Shown here piece by piece: positions 32,985 to 44,405 of a DNA stretch of 64,000 nt (positions are counted from its first letter, which is position 1; every line of letters starts with the position of its first letter). The translations under genes and the position numbers were made by a program. The notes below the pieces were generated by a model. It saw only the letters and a program-made list of their open reading frames with translations, did no database searches and was not told the origin of the DNA. Location: assembly GCA_030847615.1 (NCBI GenBank), contig JAUMIR010000004.1:225970501-226034500 (forward strand). The letters run 5' to 3'. The DNA comes from Gambelia wislizenii. Taxonomy: Eukaryota; Chordata; Lepidosauria; Squamata; Crotaphytidae.

Positions 32985-34327
32985 GTGAGTAAAATGTGTA
33001 CTCACTGACTTTAGTCAGGGCATACAGCTTTTACAAGCAAATGCTTCTGGTTTTTCCAGTTACAGTATATGGAAACTGGGAAGAGCTTTCTCTCTGTGTG
33101 TACGCACGCATGTACATAAACAGAAAGAAAACAGAATCAGTTCTTCACATTCAATTCCTTTTCACAGAGCAGCTGAGGCCTCACTGTTAAAATACTGCAT
33201 TGTTGCAAAGCTGTGTTCATTTTCAAGCAAGCATTCAATTATATCCTCTGATATTTTAACTATTGAATCTACCTTGTTTAAAGGATTATAAACTTGTCAC
33301 ACTGGTGTTAAACTGTACAGAGGTAAAACTAATTGATGTTTTATGTATGGAACTACACTTAACTGATTGAAAACTATGCAGGTGTTGATACAAGCAGGCT
33401 TGCGTTTCTCTTTAGATGTTGATATACAAATCATGATGCTTGCTAAAATGGCTTCTCTGCTGGTTCATGTGTTCTAATCTCATAGAGTCAATTTTAAATG
33501 TATAACATTGTGATTTTCCATGCAGCTTCTGAGAATTAATGACCAATGTGTAGCAATAAATAGTGACAATGGAAATCGATTGTAAATGTATTCAGTACCA
33601 CAAAGAAGCATTATGCAGATTTTCCATGTTATCTGATTTAAGTTGAGTAACTTTACTGTGGAGTGTTCCAAAATAAACCTTACCTTTATCCCTATCTTTT
33701 CTTTTGCTTGCATTATTTTAGTGCAAATAACAAACAGTAAGTGGTATTGTAGAACTTTTTGATATTGTTATGTTTTTACTTTATTAGTAGCCTTAACATA
33801 GGCTTACGTGGTTCATTAATCGAACACAGCACACAAAAAAGTAATAACCAGTTCTACCACATTGTCATTTATTTTGTATTTTTTAGTTTGGGCTTTAGTG
33901 TTACTGTCTCATAGTACTGTAATTATAGAAACTAAAGTCACTGCTATGTCTACTTTTCCAGTGAGGGCCAATGCTGCCCCAGGTTGCCAAAAAGATTGAT
34001 AAACCTGGGATTCATTTTTTACCGCTCAGCGTAGGCTTGAATCCACACCAGTAAAATAATTCAGTTCCAATATGCAGTATTCTGCCCCAGTTCAGCCCCA
34101 TTAATGCCACTATCCTGTTATAATCTGGATTCAATTTGTATTGAGAGCCACACTTTTCTTCCACTCAAAGTCAAATTGGTAGAAAAGGGTGTTTCTTCCC
34201 ATATCTGAAACAGATTATTTTAGGTCACGCTACAGCAGCGGCTGTGTTTTTTCCTTGATATGGCATACCCACCCATATCAACCAATAGCCTTTCTTCTTT
34301 TCTTGTCATTCTTACCGCCAGCCCTCA

Positions 34328-34329
<2 letters not shown>
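32985..34329. other. Unassigned, no gene seen
   Basis: AT-rich, repeat-poor sequence; no recognised family. Confidence 0.45.
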
Positions 34330-34392
<63 letters not shown>

Positions 34393-34393
34393 C
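34330..34393. repeat. Compound (CT)n(CA)n microsatellite
   Basis: About 19 CT/TC units run into about 12 CA units. The Leu-Ser / Thr-His frame through it is an artefact. Confidence 0.95.
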
Positions 34394-34802
34394 TCTCCAA
34401 GCCCTGCAAAAACATTTTTAATAGTACAGTCTATTCAAATGTCTGCAGGGATGCCTTCTTTGATAGGGACGGTGAAGCGACTGCCCATGAAAAAAAAATG
34501 GCAACACCATGCTTGTGGGATGATGGCAAGATAGCCTTCCACCAACCTGTCCCGCCCTCCAACAACCCCACCCCTTAATTTGACCCTAATCCTGAATTGG
34601 AGTGCAGGGTACACATTTAAAAAAAACACACACACAATTTTTCCCAACAAACTTTGGGATAAAAGGGGTGGTTTTTTTAAATTGCTTTAAAGCCCCCAGG
34701 CATTGAAAAGAAGTCCATTCACATCATGTGTACCAACAAGATCAGCAACAGGATCAAGGTGTGAACCAGCCTTACTGTCTACAGGGATGTGGGTGGGGTG
34801 GG
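34394..34802. other. Unassigned, no gene seen
   Basis: Contains A-runs and a short G-run; nothing recognised. Confidence 0.4.
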
Positions 34803-35022
34803 GGGTTAAATACCCTAAAGTCACCAGATCCTGTCTGATCTATAAGCAGGGTCCGCTCTGGTTAGTACTTGGCAATGAATACCAGGTGCTGTAGGCTGTA
34901 TTTCAGAGGAAGGAACTGGCAAAACCATCTCTGAGTATTCCTCACCTAAGAAAACCCTATGAAATTCATGGGGTTGCCATAAGTTGACAGATGACTTGAA
35001 GGGACATACATACACACACACA
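34803..35022 (+). mobile_element. 5S rRNA-derived SINE (5S-Sauria type)
   Basis: The head CCAGATCCTGTCTGATCT, AAGCAGGGTCCGCTCTGGTT, AGTACTTGG and AATACCAGGTGCTGTAGGCT follows vertebrate 5S rRNA (CCCGATCTCGTCTGATCT...AAGCAGGGTCGGGCCTGGTTAGTACTTGG...AATACCGGGTGCTGTAGGCT), with a small deletion of the GATGGGAGACCG part. The promoter is thus a 5S internal control region. The body continues ACTGGCAAAACCATCTCTGA, AAGAAAACCCTATGAAATTC and GGGGTTGCCATAAGTTGACA, and ends in CATACATACACACACACACA. Such 5S-headed SINEs have been described in lizards. It is a SINE, not a 5S gene. Confidence 0.9.
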
Positions 35023-35174
35023 GTGTCCACTTGTCCATATTTACAGAGGAAAGACTTATGCGCTTTTCTAGATGTTTTAGCCCCCACATACAAGAAAGGT
35101 ATCTATAATGCTATGTGTATTCTGCCAGAAGCTCACTATTCCCTTCTCATGTGATAGATGAAAGGTAGTAGCCC

Positions 35175-36820
35175 ATTTTCTCTCTCTCCAGGGTTGTTCT
35201 CCATACCTCATATTATCCTTCTTGTCTTTCTCTGAACCTGCTCCAACTTGTCTATATTCTTCTTAAAATGAGATGTCCAGAACTGAATGCAGTACAGTGG
35301 GCCCTCTGGATCCACAGGCTCTGGATCCACGAATTCAGCTAACTATAGATCATCATGTTCCATATTATAAAATGGTGGCAATGTGAACACGAACATGCTG
35401 AAGTGTCCGTGTTCACATCACCACCATTTAATAATATGGGATGTGATCTGCATTTTTTGGTATCCGCATGGTGTCGCAGAACCAACCAACCCTCCCCATC
35501 TGAAGGGCCTACTGTACTCCAGATGACCAGTGCTGAATATAGTGGGGCTATTACTTCTCATGACTTGGAAACTATGCTTCTATTAATGCAGGCTAAAATA
35601 GCATTCACTTTCTTTGCCACACGGCTAGCTCATGTTCAACTTATGATCAAAAATCATCCCAAGGTCCTTTTCACATATAGTACTGCTGAGTCATGCATCT
35701 CTCATCGTGTGCCTGTGCATTTGGTTTTTGTGTCCTAAATGTAGAATTTTGCATTTGTCTATGTTGGATTTTAATTTTTTAATTTCTGCCTAATTTTCTG
35801 GCTCCTACTGATCAATGCATTGTCATCAAGATACTTGACTCCTGTATAATCTTTTCTAATTTTTTTTTCCTGGTATTGAGGTCAGGCTGACAGGCCTATA
35901 GTTTCCTGGACCTTCTTTTTTGCCTTTTTTGAAGAGAGGGAAAACGTTTGCTCATCTCCAGTCCTCTGGCACCCCATCCATTCTCCAAGATTTATCAAAA
36001 GTTGTTCTGTGAGTATGTCAGCAAGTTCCTTCAATACTCTGGGATGTAGTTCAATACTCTGGGATGCAGATTTGAGCTCATTTAGGTTAACTAGTTGATT
36101 CCTGACTAACTCCTTATTAATCTTGATTTGCAATCCAGATTCCTTACCAAGGACTCTGCTGATGTATAGAAGCACACACGCCTCTTTGGGGGCGGGGGGA
36201 ATTGAAGCAAAATAGGTATTGAACAGTTCTGCCTTTTCATTGTGATCTGTTAGCATTTTACCATCTTTGCTGAGCAGCAGACCCACCACTTCCTTCATCA
36301 CTCTCTTGCTTCAAACATAGTTGAAAAAACCCTTCTCACCCATACTGGGTGTCTTCTTCCTTTAGCATCTCTAGCCATGGGATTTTACCCAGTATTTACC
36401 CAAGCTTGATAAAATCAGCTTTCCTGAAATCCAAAGTTCATGTTTGACTATACTGTTCTTTGACCTGTCCCACAATCACGAATTCTAGCATTACATGGCC
36501 ACTCCCCGCTGAAGTACCAGTTGCGTTGATTCCAGTGACCAACTCCTCCTTGTTGGTTAAGATCAACTCCAGGATTGCTGATCCCCTTGTTCCTTCCTCC
36601 ACCCTTTGAAAGAAGAAATTATCTGCAAGATGTATCAGGAATTTGTTAAACAGCATATGTTTAGCAGAGCTGGTTTCCCAGCAGATATCAGGATAATTTA
36701 AATCCCCCACAACTACCAGTTCATGCATCTTGGAGATTTCTGAGATTGTTTCAGAAAAGAATCATCTTTCCACCTTGTTTTGGTTTGGTGGCCTGTAACA
36801 ATCATATGGTACAATACAAA
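35175..36820 (-). mobile_element. CR1 LINE, internally deleted and interrupted
   Basis: On the minus strand, 36728-36438 reads VVVGDLNYPDICWET and EEGTRGSAILELILTNKEEL, the C-terminal endonuclease blocks of CR1 (GD.NYPDI.W, then TRG..ILDL.LTN). Next comes the linker KDGKMLTDHNEKAELFNTYF (36301-35882). Downstream, 35870-35175 is the antisense of the late reverse-transcriptase and C-terminal region (blocks CTCCAGATGACC, TTCTATTAATGCAGGCTAAAA, TCATGTTCAACTTATGATC). The catalytic palm is missing between about 35882 and 35865, so several hundred bp were deleted. A Tigger-like element (35295-35514) interrupts it. Confidence 0.8.
35295..35514. mobile_element. 220-bp Tigger-like MITE inside CR1, exact TA duplication
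   Basis: Ends are CAGTGGGCCCTCTGGATCC and, inverted, CAGTAGGCCCTTCAGATGG. TA is present at 35293-35294 and 35515-35516. Removing the element and one TA gives ATGCAGTA joined to CTCCAGATGACC, matching the uninterrupted ACAGTATTCCAGATGAGG of CR1 at about 44906-44923. The empty site is therefore visible, and the element is younger than its host. An inverted pair (GTGAACACG / CGTGTTCAC) lies in the middle. Confidence 0.9.
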
Positions 36821-38231
36821 GAGTTTCTGAAGCTAGCTTTGTAAATGGTTTGCACCAGTATTTTATGATCCTCTGATAAGCTCTACCTAGTTCTAAGTTA
36901 AAATGTCTGAGTCAAATTTAATTAACATTTGTGAGTGTGGGTGGAATACATTTGCTTTGGCTAGATTATGGGTTTCAGGAAATGTATATGCAATTGCCAT
37001 AGACTTAAGTTAAAATCCTCTGCATTCATCTTGAGGGCAAAAACTATGCTCTTAATTTAACTGGATCACTGGGTGAGATATTGGATGTGTTTCCCTGTTA
37101 CAGTTACCTACACAGAAAATCACAGCATTCTTGCAATGAATACTCCTATTGCCTAGTAATTTATCAGGCAACTCCTTCAGTAACAACTTGTAATTAGACA
37201 AGCTAATCCACTGGCATGAGGCAACACCCTTGTTTCAGAGGTCTGTGCAGAAAAGACACACTTTGTGTGTTTAGAAACTTATATTGTTTGAGTTGCCACC
37301 TAATGGTGGTGGGTTTCATGTTTGGCAGTTTTTGTATGATAATACCTTTATTATGATCAACCAATATATGAGCTTTCAAGTTACATGAAAACCTGAGGAA
37401 GAGTTCTGTGAAACAGGCTAGACGTTCAGGAAAAACAAAACAGGGTGGGGAGATTAGCGTTTTTGCAGGGAGAGGGAGTGTGGGCATGGTGTTAAGCCCT
37501 TGTCTGCTGATTGCTACAGCTTTAAGGCAGAGTCAATGAGCTTTGCTGAGAATAATGAGTAGACTCTTAAAAAAAAGTACTGTACTGTCTAATTTCAGAA
37601 TTGATGCTGTGTGTTTAGAAATGTGTAGGGGTTTGTGAATTATTAATAGGAACAAATACAAATAAAATAGTATCTATAAGCTGGTCAGAATGGGTCTGCT
37701 GTTCCTCAGGCAACCAGTGAAACCTTAAAAGCCTGAAATAAATGTTAGCAAGGTGCTTACTATTCCCTGGGGTCCTTGCAGTAACATTGCGATTACATCA
37801 TGTGCAGTCTCTTGTAGATTGTATGAAAAATGTTTTCTTCTAATTTGGTAATGCAAGGCACTAGATTTTCAATCTATGTGTAAGAGTCGTAACATTTGGT
37901 TAGTGAGTCATTTATGAGATGTATGCATCTAATAGAGTATGTGGGGGGAGGACTGTTCTTTCTAACAGTCTTACATGTGAACATTGTGCCCTTTACAACA
38001 TTGAATCATCACACATGGATTGAGGGCTTGTTCTGTAGCTGCATTAAAAGCCACTAAAAATAAGAAATAAAAATACCTCTATCCTCTTTCTATATTTGGG
38101 AGGTTATTTGCTGTACCAGCAGAAAACCTGCTGGGCAAGGTGTATGTCAAGAAAAACTCTTGTCATTTTAGGCTACAAACCTATACACAGCTATCTAGGA
38201 ATAAGATCGGTTGTGATCTGTGGGATACTTG
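36821..38231. other. Unassigned, no gene seen
   Basis: AT-rich; no recognised repeat. A 94-codon minus-strand frame at 37203-37487 has no identifiable motif. Confidence 0.45.
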
Positions 38232-38823
38232 GGGCTCATCTATACGAACCCAACGGTGATAACAATGATGACAGAAGCTCGGGGATGGGATTGAGTAAGG
38301 GAGGAGGGCTCTCTCACCCTCTTCTCCCTCATCTCTTCCTGGTCCCCGCAGCAACAGCGACAAGGACAGTGGCATGGGGGGGCTGGATAAGGGAGGAGGG
38401 CTGTCCTGTCCTCTTCTCCCTTCCTGGTCCTTGCAGCAATGACAGCAGCATGGGGGGGCGGGGTAAGGCATAAGAGGACAAGAAAGCCCTCCTCCCTTAC
38501 CCGGTCCCCAGCAGAAAAAAATGGCGGCTGTAGGTGCTTCTTGCCCTGTTAGCAAGCCCCTCCCCTTATGCTCATCCAGCCACTCAGCTTACGCTGCCTT
38601 GTTACAGCAATGCGAATGTGAATGTCCTAACTATTGGACATTTGCATTGCCTATAGAACTTTTTTAAAACTCTAGGAAAAGCTCTGAAGGCTTCACTTTG
38701 GAGCTTTACGGTGGATTTGCCTGCCCCCCTTCCGAATGAGATGCATGAATGTGAATGTCCATTTAGACAGATCATCTTCCATGTGATTTCTATGAGGATT
38801 ATTTTCACCATTTAGATAGCACC
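38232..38823. mobile_element. Fold-back DNA element, copy B
   Basis: Left GGGCTCATCTATACGAACC; right inverted GGTGCTATCTAAATGGTGAA; TG on both sides, possibly a mutated TA. The interior is palindromic: TAAGGGAGGAGGGCT (38297 and 38388) pairs with AGCCCTCCTCCCTTA (about 38486). AAAAATGGCGGC at 38516-38527 is a strong YY1-type motif. TTTTTTAAAACTCTAGGAAAAG with CTTCCGAATGAGATG follows, shared with copies D, E and G. No transposase. Confidence 0.75.
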
Positions 38824-38867
38824 TGGCTTAAGATCCATTGGTTTTAATTGCTCTACTCTTATTGTAA

Positions 38868-39077
38868 CTAAGAGTACATATACACAGTAGAAATAATACA
38901 GTTTGACACCACTGTAACTGCCATGGCTCCATCCTACTGATTCCTGGGATTTGTAGTTTTGTGAGTCACCAGTACTAAAGACTTTGTAAAACTACAAATC
39001 CCAGGATTCCATAGGATGGCGCTACAGAACTTAAAATGGTGTCAAACTGGATTATTTCTACAGTGTAGATGCATCCC
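38868..39077. mobile_element. Palindromic MITE, GCAGTTTGACACCACTTTAA family
   Basis: ACAGTAGAAATAATACAG, TTTGACACCACTGTAACTGC and CCTGGGATTTGTAGTTTTG form the left arm; AAACTACAAATCCCAGG, AATGGTGTCAAACTGG and ATTATTTCTACAGTGTAGA the right. Same family as 7921-8156. The right end reads ...AGTGTAGATGCATCCC. Confidence 0.75.
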
Positions 39078-39309
39078 AAGTCTGGATCCCACCCATTGAG
39101 CACATTGGTTTTACTTCTGAGTAAATATATATTGTAAGACTGAATTGAAAGCTTACCTAGTTTCAAATAGCAGCATTAGATAATCAATTCTTTTTTGACT
39201 TACAGTTGCCTTGAGATCCATCAGGGCTCCCATAAGTAAGAACTGAAAGAATGTTTGTTTGGTGCATTATTATTGAAGTACTCAACCCAGAGGTTGCTTT
39301 TGTCTCTCA

Positions 39310-39626
39310 GGGCTCAGCTAGACGGGAGTATTAATAGCGAAAAATAGCACCTTTCCTCCCTATCGCTGCAGTGTTTATTTGTGCCCATGCCTCATTCACA
39401 AGATTGGGAAAATTAGCTGAGTTTGCAGTTTACATGAGCATGCCCCCCCCAAAAAAAGATGGTGACAGCGAATGAATTGTGTGCCAAAAACCTCCCTCCA
39501 GTTCCCCCTTTTAAATTCTTAAATGACAGATGCAGAAGAGTGATTTTCCGCTTAAAAAAACCTTTTTCTTTTTTTTTTGTTTGCTCTGGTGCTTGAATGA
39601 GTGTGCACACAATCGTTCACCTGGCC

Positions 39627-39662
<36 letters not shown>

Positions 39663-39961
39663 GGTGGCTCTGGCTGCTTTCTCCTTTGCAAGCCCGTCCC
39701 TCCTGAGGTCCGACCAATCATGTTTGAGTCCTTCAATGTGCCCCTATTCGAATTGGTTGTTCAGATGTACAATTACACACATTTTTGCATATATTTTTTT
39801 TAAAGATTGCAAGAAATAGCGAATGCTGTTATCGCGATCTATTTGGAGTTTTCAGCCCCCCTCCTTCCCAATATGGTGAATCCTGGCAGGAGCTCATCTG
39901 AGCAAAGGTATTCTGCCCACATTCTTTGTGGATTTTTTTTTTTTTTTTGTCATCTAAATAC
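39310..39961. mobile_element. Fold-back DNA element, copy C (eroded right end)
   Basis: Left GGGCTCAGCTAGACGGGAG; right inverted GTATTTAGATGACAAAAA. Internal AAGATGGTGACAGCG (39457), AATGGTGGCTCTGG (39656) and ACCAATCA (39713-39720) parallel copy D. CAGCCCCCCTCCTTCCCAAT (39855) is the subterminal motif. A CA microsatellite has grown inside. Confidence 0.6.
39629..39660. repeat. (CA)n microsatellite
   Basis: About 16 CA units inside fold-back copy C. Confidence 0.95.
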
Positions 39962-41603
39962 TGTTCTCACTGTCTGGGAGTCTTATGAAAACTGCTGTAG
40001 TCTTGTAACAAAAATAACAGGCAAGTAACATAAGCACTTCTGCATTTTCTTGGAATGAGACAAGTTGTTGTCAGCTTCACGATGGCATATTGTGGGAGTT
40101 TTAGAGAAAACTTTTTTTTTCTTTGAAATGTACTTATTTTTCTGATCTTACAAAGGGCCAAAGAAATTGCTTTGCTTGGATGCCATTTTTCTTCTTATTA
40201 TTTTTTAAACTCCATTGTGTTTTAATTTTTAGTAGCAGACTGCAATTCCCTATGAAAGTGCGTTTTCAAGTGAAAAGAAATCTCTTGGCTATTGTTTGTT
40301 GTCCTACAAAGTATAGGACATTTATATGCCTTGAACCTTCCCATATGTTGTACCACAAAAATTATGCCTATTCATCATGAAATGTGTATTTCTTTTAATG
40401 CTATGTTTTTTGAGATGCTACTATGTAAGATTATATATTTTAGGACTGGAAAGTTTTGAGCAGGTCAGAGTAGAGGAAAATATTTCAAATAGCCAAATTC
40501 AGTTGCTTAATGTTTTGGAAAATGAACTTAAAATACCCCCAAAATGCAACATAGCAAAAGAAGAAGAGTAACTAGAAAATGTCAGCTCATCCCAGGACAA
40601 TTGAAATCTACGGTTATTATTCCAGTTTTCTCCATTTTAAGTGCAGTTCTAAGCACCAACAGTATGTCAAGGACTTTTTATAAATAATAATATAGATGGA
40701 TGAATCTGTTGCCAGTTTGCTGATTGCCAGTACAGTAAATAGTGCCTATCAATGCTGAACATAGGCTTATTTAAGCTATTTTTAATGCTTAATGATTTGT
40801 CCAAAATCTTACACTGCACTACTTAGTTTTTGGTTAGGATTAACAGAGCGAAATTACTATTTTGTAAACCTACTTTTTACAAAAAGTGGGTCTTTTTGTT
40901 AGAACCTAGCTTAGCCTTTTCTTTTTCTTTTCTTTTTTTACAAAACTATACACAACTTAGAGTTTGATGTTTGATATATGGCTAGGAAATGAAATGAAGA
41001 TTGATTTAAAGAGGACGGTGTTTTCTGGATATGCATGTTTTCTGTGTTTTTGTATTTTCATGGCACTAAATTTTGAAACAGAAAATCACATGAAGCAATT
41101 CTATGTTCTTCATATGGACTTTAAAGTACTCACTCATCATATTCTCTTTTATAGATCACTTTTTATTTTCTTTGTGTTGCAATAAGAAAGATAAAGCCAT
41201 CTTGCAGCTCATGACACCTGCTTTCATACATCCTAATAATTACTTCAGTTCAGGTCTGTCAGCCACAGCTTGCCAGAGTGCATACAAATCTTGACTTGCT
41301 GTAGAGTAATAAATAATGTCATAATAGCTTTACTATAATGTTCAGGATGTGTGTGGTACTGTGGTAAGGAAACAAACATTTCAAACAACAAAAAAGTTTG
41401 GAGTGGTACTGCGCTGAAATTAAATATGCCACATGCAGATTATTTATGTCATATTAAAGTAGCAATTTATTTTTTTTTGTTTTCATTCCAAAAGAAAGTT
41501 GTGATGAATTGCAGGGGGGGGGGAGTGAAATTCATAGAAGATTCAGCAAACAATTGTTGAAAGGGTCTAATTACAACTGTGAGAAAATGGGTGCTTCTGA
41601 ACT
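39962..41603. other. Unassigned, no gene seen
   Basis: AT-rich stretch with T-runs (for example 40923-40939, 41469-41479). No recognised repeat or gene. Confidence 0.45.
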
Positions 41604-42243
41604 GGTGCCTCGTCTAGACAAGGCAATATAATGTGGATTGCTGTGCATTAATGCAAATTCCACAGCAGCGTTCACTTGTTACCATGTTTTTTTGGCAAGA
41701 TCACTGCTATGCAAAGTTGTCCATGTTTGAAGTTCACACATAGCCATACCTGCAAATCAAGATGGTGGCTTGGAGTGAATTACTTGCATTAATATTCTCT
41801 ACAAGTTGCCACCGCTGCACAGTTTTGTTTTGTTTTTTACTTTTTTACTTTAAATCAAAGGTGCACAAGTGTGACCTTCCACTTAAAAAAGCTGTTTGGT
41901 CACCTCAGTGCTACAAAAAAGTACATAATTGCTACTGCAGAAATCCAAAATGGCACTTCTGGCCACTTGGTGGCCAGTAAGCCTGCCCCCCCCCACATCC
42001 AACCAATCAGCTTTCCACTTCCTGAATGCGCTGCACTGCAAATTGGTTGTCCAAATGGGCAGTAATGTGCATTTCCGTGTATTTAAAAAAAACCTTGTGA
42101 AAAGCCATGAAGACTTTTCTTGCACAGTGTTTGCCTGTTTTGCCCCCCCTTCCAAAAACAGTGCACACCGTGGGATCTCGTTGGGACAAAAGGTATTCTC
42201 CTTGAATTCTATGAGGAGTTTTTTCGCCATCTAGACAATACCC
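41604..42243. mobile_element. Fold-back DNA element, copy D
   Basis: Left GGTGCCTCGTCTAGACAAGG; right inverted GGGTATTGTCTAGATGGCG. A hairpin, ATGTGGATTGCTGTGCATTA / TGCAAATTCCACAGCA, lies just inside the left end. AAGATGGTGGC (41759) and AACCAATCAG (42001-42010) are internal. TTTAAAAAAAACCTTGTGAA, AAGCCATGAAGACTTTTC and GCCCCCCCTTCC are shared with B and E. Confidence 0.75.
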
Positions 42244-43006
42244 ACCTTCTCCCAGCCCAGTTCTTGTTCATGTCTTATTTATTGGTTAGGTGAGAGAACT
42301 GTGGTGTATCCCCCTGCAGTCAGCGTGTTTTGGGCCACATAAGTGAATAATCAGACTCTCCATTGCCTCCCCTCTCCACTTTATGCATATCCACACATAA
42401 ACATTATATGTCATGCAAATCATGCTTCCTCAACTACTGTTTTAGGACCGGCTGCCTCAATTTCTGTCAGGGCTAAATCTTGGGCACCATTGGAACTTAA
42501 ACCACGCACCAGGAGTTGTGGGACAAGCCAGCAATCAGGAATGAAGAGTAAGTTAGAACTGATGGGCAAGGCAGGACCTAAATATATAGCAACACACCAT
42601 AGCTCAAAAGGGTCTTCTTTAGGGAGGGACAGGAAGCTCTTTGTAGTCCTTCTTGCTTGGGAAGATACAATAACCAATGTGGGTGCGGGGAGGCGTGTCA
42701 GTCCAGTGCTTGAGAAAACTAAATGGTCTGTTTAGAATACACAACATGCACTTCTGTGGTTCATCAACAAGACAGACAGCCATACACGAATCTAAAGGCT
42801 CCTAGTTCGAACCACAGCAGATCCTTCAAGTGCATGTTTCTGTGCTCTGCAAAATCAAAAGCACAGATTTATAAAACTGGTGGGGCATCAGGGTGCTAAA
42901 TCTAGTTGTGACCCCAGACTTGGGGAACTCACTTGAATCAGTGAAATCTACATAAATGTTAACTTACCATTGGACAATTGATTCCATAGGTCTAGTCAAG
43001 TTGGTA
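42244..43006. other. Unassigned stretch
   Basis: A 130-codon plus-strand frame (42343-42735) has no recognised motif; I do not call it a gene. Nothing else recognised. Confidence 0.4.
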
Positions 43007-43282
43007 CAGGTTAAGTATCCCTTATCCAAACTGCTTGGACCAGAATTGTTTTGGAATTTGGATTATTTTGGGATATTTGCATATACATAATGTGGTATCT
43101 TGAAGAAGGGACCCAAGTCTAAATGGACAATTCATTTATGTTTCATAAACACCTTATACACATAGTCTGAATGTAATTTTATACACAATATTTGTTAATA
43201 TTTAAAATTTTTATTTAAATATTTTTATTTTTATTTTTTATTTTGGAGCATTTTGGATTTCTGGATAAGGATACTCAACCTG
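43007..43282 (+). mobile_element. Tigger-like element, complete, TA duplication
   Basis: Ends are CAGGTTAAGTATCCCTTATC and, inverted, CAGGTTGAGTATCCTTATCC, with TA on both sides (43005-43006, 43283-43284). Internal phrases TATTTGCATATACATAATGT, GGGACCCAAGTCTAAA and CTTATACACATAGTCTGAA are, from memory, close to a mammalian Tigger-type consensus. Non-autonomous. A partial antisense relative lies at 45562-45785. Confidence 0.85.
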
Positions 43283-44405
43283 TACTAGAACTGTGTTTCG
43301 GCCAAGGATACCATGTTTGCTGAATTGCCTTTCTGTACGTGTGCTCATCAGAGCTTACACTGTCATATGTGTGTTGTGTCCTCTGGCGCCTCTGGTTGTG
43401 CAGAATTATCACCTACCTGTGCTGGGTGTGGCTTAAATATCAACCCCACATAGCTTCACTGTTGTCAGCAATTAAAAACCTTTGATAATAACCAACCTGT
43501 GATGGGCCTGGTACCATGCTTCTACACTGAAATGTAAATATGTGCATAAAGTAGATATGAAACCTAAACTGACAGAAATACAGATTGTGTTGAGGTGGTT
43601 GGTGGTCGTTTCCCTGTTTTCTGCCCTTCGTTGACAGTAGTCACAGTATATTCCCTGGGCACACAGAATGCATGAGAGAAACAAAAACACTTCTTTAAAC
43701 TGAAAGTATTATGCGACTCAACAGGAGTACAAGATACCATGTAAAAGAGATTCCCATCTCCTGCCCAGAAGCTACTTACGTAGTATCTAAAGAAAAATAA
43801 AGTGGCAGATCAGCTTAGTGTAGAAATAGGGGTGGGTGGAGCTAGTACAAGGCTCAGTGAGTCATTTCTAAAGTTGTCTTGGCATTTGTTTTTTCAAGGG
43901 GGGAAGACAGAATAGAATGCTATTTTGGGAAATTGAAACTTCCACATTAGTTTCCGTAACTGCAATAGTAACTAGTATAATTCAATACATCTCTCTTTAT
44001 AGGTCAGTTGTGCAGTGGTTGGGAACATTTTTGGGATTACAGAAATCCCAGAATTCTGATTACAGAAAGACTATTATGCAGCTTTCTAATTTCTTTTAAG
44101 CTCTGTTAGCATGGCTCATGTTAAGGAACTGGGGTGGTCTTATTCCTATTTAGGTGAAACTGTCATTAAGAGGGGATTATGGATAATGTGATGCGTTTTC
44201 CTTTACATATATGTTAGAAGCAGCACTTGTCATTGTTTGACGGGCTCCTCTCTGTGATGAGCCACTGGGGTGCATGTTGTGTCCTCCACAACTCTACATA
44301 GACAGTTTACTATCCTTAGGCCCACTTGCTTAAACTCGCTGCACCTGTCTGGGCCAGCTATTTGATTTTCCTGCTCAGAAAGGACTGTTCAAGTGTCTTC
44401 CTTTT
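43283..44405. other. Unassigned, no gene seen
   Basis: Around 44010-44060 there is a weak piece of the 'aactcccag' palindromic repeat; otherwise nothing recognised. Confidence 0.4.

Noticed and set aside
34189..34578. 129-codon frame with Ser-Leu and Thr-His repeats
   Set aside because: Read through the (CT)n(CA)n microsatellite.
34803..35022. 5S rRNA gene
   Set aside because: Only part of 5S with a deletion and substitutions, fused to a SINE body with a microsatellite tail.
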